Shown: one piece after another, positions 41,214-48,820 of the stretch
Position numbering within the stretch: position 1 is the first letter of the stretch
Layout of the letters: each line of letters starts with the position of its first letter
NCBI GenBank assembly: GCA_016721725.1
Contig: JADKHN010000001.1
Coordinates: forward strand, 1,612,001-1,676,000
Reading direction: 5' to 3'
Length of the DNA stretch: 64,000 nt
DNA from: Chitinophagaceae bacterium
GTDB taxonomy: Bacteria; Bacteroidota; Bacteroidia; Chitinophagales; Chitinophagaceae
Notes under the pieces: generated by a model
What the model saw: only the letters and a program-made list of their open reading frames with translations
The model's database searches: none
Told to the model about the DNA's origin: nothing
Translations under genes and position numbers: made by a program

Positions 41214-42206
41214 TTAATATACAGTTGGGCATTTTCTTTGCCTTGCCCTGACGCTGTTCTCATCACTCAGCGGGCCGAGTTTGATCCCGAATTTCAGCAC
41301 AACGGAAAAATAAGTGTCCGCATCCTTCAGATCTCCCCTCTGTGTTCCGGATGACCACCTGGTCATCCCGGGGTAAATGATCGGGATGGTCTTATCCGAC
41401 AGTTGGGTGGCCAGCGCGGCATTCGGAGCCGACATGTATTTGGCAAAATCATTCTGGTCGATATATTTTTTACTCACATCGTCGATATAGTCCGTGAATG
41501 TCTTCCGGTACAAAACTTCCATGCTGGTGTTGATCCTTTCGGAAAAGAAATATTTAACTCCCAGTCCCAGCGGGATGTTCATCTGGGTGAGTTTGTAGGG
41601 TTTGCTGTAGGGGTATTCAGCCATGCCCTGGCCTTCGGTCTTCAGAGGTTGCAGTTTGTACCATTGGGTATTGCCCGAAGCATCGGTCAGCGAGCCTTTG
41701 GGATTGAAATGGAATAATCCTATTCCGACAAGTCCGTATGGCCTGAGCCTGTGTTGGGTTTCCCTGTTCCTGAATAAGAATTGTAGCGGAAAGACCTCCA
41801 GTGCGCCATAGATCTCCCAGACATCCGATTTGAAATTGAGGTTGCGTTGTTTGCGCCAGAGTTCATCGATACCGGTGGTATTGATCACGGCATCATCTCC
41901 TTCCAGGTAGGTATAGTCTGCCGCCACCCTGAATCCCAGCCAGTCGTTGGGATACATGGTGATGAATGCGCCTTTCATGAATTTGGTGAACTCCAGGTTG
42001 AGATCCTTCAGTGAATTCTTTCCTTTACCTGAGTTGCCGCCAAGGTCACCGAGAAAAAAACTGGGGCCGAAGTTGACACCCACTTCCCATTTGGTCTTTC
42101 CTTTACCTAATAAAAATGATTGAGAGTTTGCGTAATGAAGCAGAGAAATGCCAATCAGCAGCAGCAAAACTTTTTTAGTAACAAAGTCGGGTAGACCTGG
42201 TTTCAT
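41214..42206 (-). CDS. PorG-like outer-membrane beta-barrel protein (DUF6089 type)
   Basis: 330 residues. The signal peptide (VLLLLIGISLLHYANSQ) is followed by WEVGVNFGPSFFLGDLGG, the opening strand typical of PorG/DUF6089-like barrels linked to the type 9 secretion system, then strands such as WLGFRVAADYTYLEGDD, GLVGIGLFHFNPKG, and QMNIPLGLGVKYFFSERIN. The C-terminal strand is YFSVVLKFGIKLGPL, and then about 17 polar residues trail off. Family assignment is by pattern, and similarity to generic OmpA-like barrels cannot be excluded. A co-directional acetyltransferase gene lies upstream; nothing in context fixes its role. Confidence 0.68.
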   Translation of the reverse strand: MKPGLPDFVTKKVLLLLIGISLLHYANSQSFLLGKGKTKWEVGVNFGPSFFLGDLGGNSGKGKNSLKDLNLEFTKFMKGAFITMYPNDWLGFRVAADYTYLEGDDAVINTTGIDELWRKQRNLNFKSDVWEIYGALEVFPLQFLFRNRETQHRLRPYGLVGIGLFHFNPKGSLTDASGNTQWYKLQPLKTEGQGMAEYPYSKPYKLTQMNIPLGLGVKYFFSERINTSMEVLYRKTFTDYIDDVSKKYIDQNDFAKYMSAPNAALATQLSDKTIPIIYPGMTRWSSGTQRGDLKDADTYFSVVLKFGIKLGPLSDENSVRARQRKCPTVY

Positions 42207-42377
42207 CAGAAATCGGATTTGGTATTTCTACAGATAATGGATTTATGTCCGAACCGGGCTTATTGGGTGTAATCTTTACAGGCAGCAGGAGCTGCTTACC
42301 GTAAAAAACCCCCGAACTAACCACAGTTCTGCCACTAAAAACGCCCGCAGGCTCAAAATATTGTTGAAAAAAGTGGC

Positions 42378-42827
42378 TTATTTTTTCAGGATCATATGGA
42401 TATGCGGTATCCCGTCTTCCAGGTATCCTTCCCCAATCGGTACAAAACCAAGGGACTCATAGAATTTCTTCAGGTATAGCTGTGCCCCGATCTGTATGGC
42501 ATCGGTTTCAAAGAGGGAAAATGTTTTTTCTATGCTGTGCTGCATCAGCGCCCTTCCGGCTCCCGTTTTCCGGTATGCGGGGGAGGTGACCACCCGGCCG
42601 ATACTGGCTTCGGGGTAGGCAAGTCCTGGTGGGATGAGCCGCGTGTAGGCCACCAGGGTACCGCCATCCCAGCCACAGAAATGCCAGGATACCTGGTCAC
42701 GGTCATCCGCATCCTGGTAGGGACAGTTCTGTTCTACTACGAAGACTTCATTGCGGAGACGAAGAATGGCATATAATTCCGCCGTTGTCAGTTCGTCGAA
42801 TTTTTTCAGGGTCCAGTTCAATGGCAT
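42378..42827 (-). CDS. ElaA-like GNAT N-acetyltransferase
   Basis: 149 residues. The sequence follows the ElaA pattern: LTTAELYAILRLRNEVFVVEQ, then CPYQDADDRDQVSWHFCGW, then the acetyl-CoA-binding stretch IGRVVTSPAYRKTGAGRALM with the R-x-x-G-x-G/A loop, and the C-terminal LYLKKFYESLGFVPIGEGYLEDGIPH. ElaA proteins are small cytoplasmic acetyltransferases of unknown acceptor. Length is typical. A monocistronic location, with a terminator for the upstream esterase gene before it, is likely. Confidence 0.88.
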   Translation of the reverse strand: MPLNWTLKKFDELTTAELYAILRLRNEVFVVEQNCPYQDADDRDQVSWHFCGWDGGTLVAYTRLIPPGLAYPEASIGRVVTSPAYRKTGAGRALMQHSIEKTFSLFETDAIQIGAQLYLKKFYESLGFVPIGEGYLEDGIPHIHMILKK

Positions 42828-42851
42828 GATTCAAAGATCGGTAATCGGGCA

Positions 42852-42881
42852 AATAAAAAAAAGCGCCACAGAGGGCGCTTT
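42852..42881 (-). terminator. Terminator of the lipoprotein esterase gene
   Basis: On the minus strand AAGCGCC and GGCGCTT pair around CTCTGT and are followed by eight T residues. It lies about 22 bases past the stop of the gene at 42903. Confidence 0.88.
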
Positions 42882-42902
42882 GTAAAATGAGTTTATGAAG
42901 GA

Positions 42903-43766
42903 TCATAGCACGTTTGCCAGCAGGAAGGCCTGGATCTTGTCGTAAGCATCGGTAAAGGTGGCGGCATCCCAATCGCCATGACCGCCCAGCGGGTAAAAGA
43001 CATATTCATTGGTGATGGTGAAGCTGGTGAGCTTGTTCTTCAGGGCCAGCGACTGGGTGGTGGGGTTCACCAGGGGATCCAGTCCGCCCTGTAAAATGAT
43101 CGTTGGACAGCTTTGGGCGTTCACGTAGGTCATCGGGCTGGATTGAGCATACATCGAAGGGTTGGTAGTTGGCGTACCGCTCAGCAGGGCGGCAATGGAC
43201 AAAGCCGGGTAGGCCCCGGGATTATTGTACATGTCCACCATATCAGTTGGGCCGAAGAAATCGACACAGGCCTTGACATTCACATTGCTGTGGTATTTAT
43301 AAGCATTCAATAAGGAGAGGTGCCCCCCTGCGCTTGCTCCCATCAAAACGAACTTGTCGCTCACCAGGTAATTGCCGCGGTTGCCGTTGATGAAATCGAT
43401 GGCCGCCTTGGTATCGATCTCCTGCGTGGGGAACAGATTATTGGGAAAGGAGGCCAGGCGGTAGTTGAGGTTGAAGATCGCGTAATCGGGCAATCTTTTT
43501 TTCAGGGTATCGAGTACGGAGGCATAATCGTTCTTATCTCCGGTCGTCCAGCCACCACCATGAATGAGTACCAATACCTTGGTGGAGCCTGAGCTTCTGT
43601 TGGCGGGCAGGTAAATGTCCATTTTCTGAAGCGGGTCGGTTCCATAGGGCTCGTTGAGCATGGTTTTAGCGGCGATGTTGACCGTGTTGCCGGCAGTATC
43701 CGTTTTGCTGCAGGATGCAAGACCGGTCACCAGGGCCAGAGCAAGAACCAAGTAATATAATTTCAT
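42903..43766 (-). CDS. Alpha/beta-hydrolase lipoprotein (esterase/BD-FAE type)
   Basis: About 287 residues from the ATG at 43766 (MKLYYLVLALALVTGLASC). The lipobox LASC predicts a lipid-anchored extracytoplasmic protein. The alpha/beta-hydrolase core has the oxyanion motif VLIHGGGWTTGDK, the nucleophile elbow MGASAGGHLS with the catalytic serine, the acidic residue in GGLDPLVNP and the histidine in PLGGHGDW. The HGGGW form is typical of carboxylesterases and carbohydrate de-esterifying BD-FAE-like enzymes. The substrate is unknown. An upstream ATG at 43817 would put 17 residues ahead of the signal peptide and is rejected. Confidence 0.87.
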   Translation of the reverse strand: MKLYYLVLALALVTGLASCSKTDTAGNTVNIAAKTMLNEPYGTDPLQKMDIYLPANRSSGSTKVLVLIHGGGWTTGDKNDYASVLDTLKKRLPDYAIFNLNYRLASFPNNLFPTQEIDTKAAIDFINGNRGNYLVSDKFVLMGASAGGHLSLLNAYKYHSNVNVKACVDFFGPTDMVDMYNNPGAYPALSIAALLSGTPTTNPSMYAQSSPMTYVNAQSCPTIILQGGLDPLVNPTTQSLALKNKLTSFTITNEYVFYPLGGHGDWDAATFTDAYDKIQAFLLANVL

Positions 43767-43818
43767 TTTTAGTTTTTTGAGCGGTTGAAAAGATAGGAAG
43801 AAATTTGTTAAAGCCATC

Positions 43819-45642
43819 CTATTTCAGGTTAAGTTTGATCTGCAGTTCCTCAAACTGTTTTTCGTCTATGCTTGCAGGCGCGTCCAGCATCACATCCCGA
43901 CCACTGTTGTTTTTCGGGAAGGCGATGAAATCACGGATGCTTTCGCTGCCGCCCATGATCGAGCAAAGACGGTCGAAGCCAAATGCGATACCGCCATGCG
44001 GTGGTGCGCCGTATTCAAAAGCGCCGAGTAAGAAACCGAATTTGTGTTGCTGCTCTTCAGCATCCATACCCAGGGCGGCGAACATCTTTTCCTGGAGTTC
44101 ACGCTGGTGGATGCGGATGGATCCGCCGCCGATCTCATTGCCGTTCAAAACCATATCGTAGGCATTGGCCTTGATATTGGCATAAGGATGTTCCAGGTAT
44201 TTAGCCGCATCAGCGATCACCGGGTTATTGTTGATCATCACTTCAATATGATCGGGTTTGGGCGAAGTGAAAGGATGGTGCCTGGCCACCCAGCGGTTGC
44301 CTTCCTCATCATATTCAAAGAGCGGGAAGTCAAGCACCCAGAGCAATTTGAAATCATCCGGCTTGCGCATGCCCAGCTTGTCGGCCATATACATGCGTAG
44401 TTCGCTGCTGGCCTTGCGGGTACGTTCTTCGGCGCCAGCCAGTATCAGTACCAGGTCTCCGGCTTTGGCGCTGGCCGCTTCGGCGATGGCTTTGAGTTTA
44501 TCTTCGCTGTAAAATTTATCTACACTGCTCTTGAAAGTGCCGTCGGCATTGCATTTGATGAATGCCAGTCCCTTCATGCCGATCTGCGGGCGTTTCACCC
44601 ATTCAGTCAGTTCATCGGTTTGTTTGCGGCTGTATTCGCTGCAACCGGGCACACTGATGGCGATCACCGTTTCAGCGTCATTGAAAACGGCGAAGTCACC
44701 CGCGATCAGGGATGAGATATTTTCTTTTGCAGGAAATGTATGTGCCGGGAATTTGAGATTACATAATTTAATACCGAAACGGATATCGGGTTTATCGTTA
44801 CCATACTGCCACATGGCTTCCTCCCAGGTCATGCGTTCCACGGTTTCGGTGTAGTTGATGTCCTTCACATCTTTGAAGATGCGTTTCACCAGTCCTTCGA
44901 ACATGTTCAAAATATCTTCCTGCTCTACAAAAGCCATTTCGCAGTCGATCTGTGTAAACTCGGGCTGGCGATCGGCACGCAGATCCTCATCACGGAAACA
45001 TTTTACGATCTGGTAGTACCGGTCGTAGCCGCTCACCATCAGTAATTGCTTGAAGGTTTGAGGCGATTGCGGCAGGGCATAGAACTGGCCGGGGTTCATT
45101 CTTGACGGTACCACAAAATCGCGGGCCCCCTCGGGTGTGCTCTTGATCAAAAACGGCGTTTCGATATCCATGAAATTATTTTCGTGCAGGTAGTTACGGG
45201 CGGCACGGTTCACCTGGTAACGCAATTCCAGGTTCTTTTTCACGGCGTTCCGGCGCAGGTCGAGATAGCGGTATTTCATGCGGATATCATCTCCGCCATC
45301 GGTATCATCCTGGATGGTGAAGGGCGGCACGGCCGACTTGTTCAGGATCTTGAATTCCGAAACCACGATCTCGATCTCGCCGGTGGGAATATTATTGTTC
45401 TTGTTGCTGCGTTCGTTCACTTTGCCTTTCACTTGCAAAACGAATTCCCTGCCGAGCGGGTTGGCATCGAGGTCGGCATTGTGTGATTCAGAAAAAAGCA
45501 GCTGGGTGATGCCATAACGGTCGCGCAGGTCTACAAAAGTGATGCTGCCGAATTTTCGGACGGTTTGCACCCATCCGGCCAGGGTTACGATTTTGTCCTT
45601 GTCTGATAATCTTAATTCTCCGCAGGTGTTAGAACGATACAT
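43819..45642 (-). CDS. aspS: Aspartyl-tRNA synthetase
   Basis: About 607 residues from the ATG at 45642 (MYRSNTCGELRLSD), the standard start of bacterial AspS; a frame to 45717 would add 25 non-conserved residues. The N-terminal OB anticodon-binding domain (VTLAGWVQTVRKFGSITFVDLRDRYG) is followed by class II motif 1 (MDIETPFLIKSTPEGARDF), motif 2 (FRDEDLRADRQPEFTQID), the bacterial GAD insertion domain and motif 3 (GGIAFGFDRLCSIMGG). It charges tRNA-Asp; whether it is discriminating or not cannot be told by eye. A perfect -7 element lies at 45782-45789. Confidence 0.96.
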   Translation of the reverse strand: MYRSNTCGELRLSDKDKIVTLAGWVQTVRKFGSITFVDLRDRYGITQLLFSESHNADLDANPLGREFVLQVKGKVNERSNKNNNIPTGEIEIVVSEFKILNKSAVPPFTIQDDTDGGDDIRMKYRYLDLRRNAVKKNLELRYQVNRAARNYLHENNFMDIETPFLIKSTPEGARDFVVPSRMNPGQFYALPQSPQTFKQLLMVSGYDRYYQIVKCFRDEDLRADRQPEFTQIDCEMAFVEQEDILNMFEGLVKRIFKDVKDINYTETVERMTWEEAMWQYGNDKPDIRFGIKLCNLKFPAHTFPAKENISSLIAGDFAVFNDAETVIAISVPGCSEYSRKQTDELTEWVKRPQIGMKGLAFIKCNADGTFKSSVDKFYSEDKLKAIAEAASAKAGDLVLILAGAEERTRKASSELRMYMADKLGMRKPDDFKLLWVLDFPLFEYDEEGNRWVARHHPFTSPKPDHIEVMINNNPVIADAAKYLEHPYANIKANAYDMVLNGNEIGGGSIRIHQRELQEKMFAALGMDAEEQQHKFGFLLGAFEYGAPPHGGIAFGFDRLCSIMGGSESIRDFIAFPKNNSGRDVMLDAPASIDEKQFEELQIKLNLK

Positions 45643-45781
45643 GGTAATGTATAATTGATAATTTAATAATGGATACTGATGATCCTTTTTTTCGGTCGAG
45701 TGATTGATGCCGTACAAGTGTGCGACGCAACGATGTTTAATTGAAAAACAGCCGCTGGGTACAAAATACTGAACCGGGATG

Positions 45782-45789
45782 CAAATATA
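45782..45789 (-). promoter_or_regulatory. -7 promoter element of aspS
   Basis: The minus strand reads TATATTTG, a full TAnnTTTG match, 140 bases before the aspS ATG at 45642, leaving a long 5' untranslated leader. No obvious riboswitch or T-box fold is seen in it. Confidence 0.5.
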
Positions 45790-45807
45790 AGCCTGTTCTG
45801 TAAAGTA

Positions 45808-45837
45808 AAAGCCCCACCCAGGAGGATGAGGCCTTAT
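45808..45837 (-). terminator. Terminator of the SPFH-protein gene
   Basis: On the minus strand GCCTCATCC pairs with GGGTGGGGC (with G-T pairs) around TCCT, followed by TTTTACTTT. It begins about 18 bases past the stop of the gene at 45855. Confidence 0.7.
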
Positions 45838-45854
45838 TTACTTTATATACTGTT

Positions 45855-47765
45855 CTACTTTTTACCTTCTTCCTTCTTCGTGTCCATCATCTCCATCAGT
45901 TTCATGCCCAGGAGGCCGTTGATCCCGCCGTCGGTGCCGGTTCCGCCGCCGATGAGGATATCCGGGATGATCTTGATATTGCCCTTGGAGATCTCTTCCG
46001 TGATCTTGTAGCGCGTGAAATTATCGCCGCCCATGGCTTTTACCTGTAATTCATAAGCCTCCGCGGTTGATTTACCAATGGCCATGATCTTTTCGGCTTC
46101 GGCCAAACCGGTCTTACTGATCTTCTCCGCATCCGCGGCAGCGTTCAGTTTGGTGGCTTCAGCCTGGGCGCCGGCACGGGCCTTGGTGGCTTCGGCTTCG
46201 GCATTGGCCCTCATTTTTGTAGCTGTTGCTTCGGCGTCCACCTGGAGTTTAAGGCTGTTGGCATCACCTTCCGCTTTCTTCACCGTGGCATCGGCGGTAC
46301 GTTGTGCGATCTCCACACTTTGCTGCGCCTTAACGATCTCTTTTTGCATATCGGCGATGGCGGTCTCTTTTTCCATGCCCTGGCGTTTTTCCTGTGCCAT
46401 GCGCTGGGTGCTGTAGGTCTTTTCTTCTTCCTGGGCGATCTTCCGGTCGGTCAGGGTCTTCATCAGGGCTTCGGGAGGAACGATATCTCCGATCAGGGTA
46501 TCCACGGCATTCACATTGTATTCGTCGAGTACGTTCTTGATGTGTTCTTTCGCCGCCATCTGCCTTTCCTTACGGGTGCTCAGGAAGGAGATGACATCGC
46601 TGTCCTGCGCCGAGTTACGGAAATAGTTACCGATGGTGGGTTCCAGTACCTGGCTCACCAGGTTGTTCATGCTGCCGAAACGGGCGATGACCTTGGGCGC
46701 TTCATTGGCCGGGATGTGGATGATCTGTGAAACGTCGAGGTTGAAGGGGAAGCCATCCTGTGAACGAACGGTGATGGTGCTTAAATTCTTATCCAGCTGA
46801 TGCGATTCACTCCGGGCGTTGGCCCAGTTGAGTACCAGGTTGGTGGTGGGTACCAGCTCCACTTTCATGATGTATTTATTGAAGGGGTATTTACCCGGAC
46901 CGTAGGGTTCCATCCAGACGCCCCGTTGGCCTTTGCTTACGATATTGCCGTGTTTGAAGGTCTCCCCGGTAAGGTCCTTGCCGTCTTCGCCGATATAACT
47001 GATCACTACGCCGACATGGCCAATGGGCACATCGGTCATGGGCACTTCTTCGATCTGTATGGCCCAGGGATTGATGTTATAACTACCGGCCAGGATGATG
47101 GAGGGTTGAAGTCCACGGTTTCCATCATGCTGAAGAAAGGTATCAAAGTCCTGGAAATTATTATGGCCTTCAATGAATTTACCGGCGATCTGTCCGCTTT
47201 GGATGGGTTGGCCATCCAGGCAGGTGACGATCCCCACCATATTCTCATGGATGATCACCATATCAGCGATCGTCAGGGTGAAAGCAAAAGTGTTGATCCG
47301 ATAGGTTCCGGCTGTGATATAAGCGGTCTGACGGCCTTTTTGTCCGCCGTTATCCAGGAATTTTTGCGTATCCTGGAAATTGTCGCTCTCTATTTTTCGT
47401 CCCAATATCGCGCCGGTAGGGATCTCGGCTCCGTCATTGGCCAATACCAGTCCGATCTTGCCTTCGGGTATCACGGTAAAGGGATGCATATCCACCCCGT
47501 ACTGCCAGGGCCACATGCCCCAATACAGTCCGGGTGCCAGTGTTTTAGCCTGGAAGCCGGCCTCCCCTTTGGTGGCGATGATCCGGCCATCCGGCAGGGA
47601 GCGGTTGGAACCGACGAGTACGAATTTTTTGGTTACCAGTCCGATCCGGTTCTCCGGTACGATGACCATTCCGAAAAAGACACGGAGGATGAATTTGTAA
47701 AAAAGGAGGGAGACGAGTATTACCCCTATCCACCAGTAATTGATGATGAGTTCTTGAAAGTCCAT
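45855..47765 (-). CDS. Flotillin-like SPFH-domain membrane protein
   Basis: 636 residues. An N-terminal transmembrane helix (WWIGVILVSLLFYKFILRVFFGMVIV, residues about 11-35) precedes the SPFH/band-7 region (about 40-420). The second half is a long alanine- and glutamate-rich coiled coil with heptad-like repeats such as AEAEATKARAGAQAEATKLNA (about 450-570), typical of flotillins, and a glycine-rich tail (GGGTGTDGG). Flotillins scaffold membrane microdomains and assemble into large rings. The length is greater than a standard flotillin because of an extended N-terminal region, as seen in large bacterial SPFH proteins. No partner NfeD-type protease gene lies next to it. Confidence 0.88.
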   Translation of the reverse strand: MDFQELIINYWWIGVILVSLLFYKFILRVFFGMVIVPENRIGLVTKKFVLVGSNRSLPDGRIIATKGEAGFQAKTLAPGLYWGMWPWQYGVDMHPFTVIPEGKIGLVLANDGAEIPTGAILGRKIESDNFQDTQKFLDNGGQKGRQTAYITAGTYRINTFAFTLTIADMVIIHENMVGIVTCLDGQPIQSGQIAGKFIEGHNNFQDFDTFLQHDGNRGLQPSIILAGSYNINPWAIQIEEVPMTDVPIGHVGVVISYIGEDGKDLTGETFKHGNIVSKGQRGVWMEPYGPGKYPFNKYIMKVELVPTTNLVLNWANARSESHQLDKNLSTITVRSQDGFPFNLDVSQIIHIPANEAPKVIARFGSMNNLVSQVLEPTIGNYFRNSAQDSDVISFLSTRKERQMAAKEHIKNVLDEYNVNAVDTLIGDIVPPEALMKTLTDRKIAQEEEKTYSTQRMAQEKRQGMEKETAIADMQKEIVKAQQSVEIAQRTADATVKKAEGDANSLKLQVDAEATATKMRANAEAEATKARAGAQAEATKLNAAADAEKISKTGLAEAEKIMAIGKSTAEAYELQVKAMGGDNFTRYKITEEISKGNIKIIPDILIGGGTGTDGGINGLLGMKLMEMMDTKKEEGKK

Positions 47766-48143
47766 GATGGGTTGATTTTTTAATTGATGTTATGAATGGG
47801 TTTTTCCGGGATCATGTCAATTAAGCACCAGGCGCATTCGCCAGGTATATGCTGTTCATGGCATTTTACGGCATGACCGGAAAACAGGGATCTACGGTTC
47901 ACTGAAGGTAAAAAAACAAAGGCAATTATAGCCGATAGTTTGCGGGTGGTTTTACTCTTTGGCGATAATGAAAGAACAGGGCGGCGAGGATCAGGTTCAT
48001 GTTCTGTGGAGCGGGCTCCCTTTTTTTGATGGAGTAAAGGTATTGGGCGGAAAAGGCCCGTGCAACAGGATCAGGGCCAGGCGGGAAAGAACCTTTCACG
48101 AATGGTAAAGTATGTTCCATGAGTGGTAGAAGGCTTAACTGGT
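47766..48143. other. Intergenic region between the SPFH gene and a small membrane protein gene
   Basis: 378 bases. It contains an A-rich stretch upstream of the SPFH start and mixed sequence otherwise. No perfect -7 element or tRNA-like fold is seen on either strand. A frame on the minus strand at 47926-48186 has no recognisable features and overlaps the next gene out of frame. Confidence 0.5.
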
Positions 48144-48542
48144 TTACAGTGTTCCGTCGGTGTCCTTGTGGATGGGCTTGAACCATAAATAATAGTAGAT
48201 CAGCATCAGGATACCTAAAGCGAAGGGGATCAGCGCCAGGTGTTTGAAGGTGAACATCCCGAATACCGGTTCCTGGTCGAACGAAAGGAATTCGCTGACC
48301 ATCCAGTAGGCATTGGCGGTGATCCAGAAACTGATGGCCAGGTTATGCGTCAGTTCCGACATGATCTGACGGGTGCGCCAGGCGATGATGATGGAAATGA
48401 TCAGGGTGGGAAAGATCATGGCGATGCCCAGGGGCTTCCAGACCATGCACCAGCTGATGTCTTTCACTAACCAGAAAACGATATGGAGGTTCTCCATTTT
48501 GCGGAAGCGGACCGGGATCCGGTAAACATGATCTGAAGCCAT
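48144..48542 (-). CDS. Small four-helix membrane protein of unknown function
   Basis: 132 residues, or 117 from the internal ATG in KMENLHIVFW. Hydrophobic segments cover about residues 24-52 (WCMVWKPLGIAMIFPTLIISIIIAW), 65-85 (LAISFWITANAYWMVSEF) and 98-122 (FKHLALIPFALGILMLIYYYLW), so three to four membrane helices. Conserved-looking features are the H-N-L-A-I-S-F-W-I-T-A-N-A-Y-W-M stretch and a charged tail. I do not recognise a family name. The gene stands alone, between the SPFH gene and the 55-bp array. Frame use is consistent with coding. Confidence 0.65.
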   Translation of the reverse strand: MASDHVYRIPVRFRKMENLHIVFWLVKDISWCMVWKPLGIAMIFPTLIISIIIAWRTRQIMSELTHNLAISFWITANAYWMVSEFLSFDQEPVFGMFTFKHLALIPFALGILMLIYYYLWFKPIHKDTDGTL

Positions 48543-48594
48543 AACTGAAGGATAAGATGGGACGGGGATAAAAATACAAAAAGAAGGGGTAATA

Positions 48595-48814
48595 CGTTGA
48601 CCTCACCCTCCAACTCCCTCTATTTTGAAAAAGGAGGGAAGGGGTATAACGTTGACCTCACCCTCCAACTCCCTCTCCAAAGGAGAGGGAGGGAAGGAGC
48701 ATTTCGTTGACCTCACCTTCCAACTCCCTTTATTTTGAAGAAGGAGGGAAGGGGTAATACGTTGACCTCACCCTCCAACTCCCTCTCCAAAGGAGAGGGA
48801 GGGAAGGAGCATTT
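48595..48814. repeat. 55-bp tandem repeat, four copies alternating between two hairpin types
   Basis: Copies start with CGTTGACCTCACC at 48595, 48650, 48705 and 48760; the unit is exactly 55 bases. Copies 1 and 3 have the core CTATTTTGAAAAAGGAGGG or close to it; copies 2 and 4 have the core CTCCCTCTCC-AAA-GGAGAGGGAG, a 10-bp perfect stem. The array is therefore a 110-bp dimer duplicated. It ends six bases before the stop codon of the alpha-2-macroglobulin gene and may serve as its transcription end. A related hairpin is at 55975-55995. Confidence 0.85.
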
Positions 48815-48820
48815 CGTTGT

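Noticed and set aside
46800..47783. 327-residue plus-strand open frame
   Set aside because: It is the antisense shadow of the SPFH protein, with no recognisable motif.
47926..48186. 86-residue minus-strand frame before the SPFH gene
   Set aside because: It overlaps the small membrane protein gene out of frame, and its composition (proline, arginine and glutamine clusters) looks non-coding.
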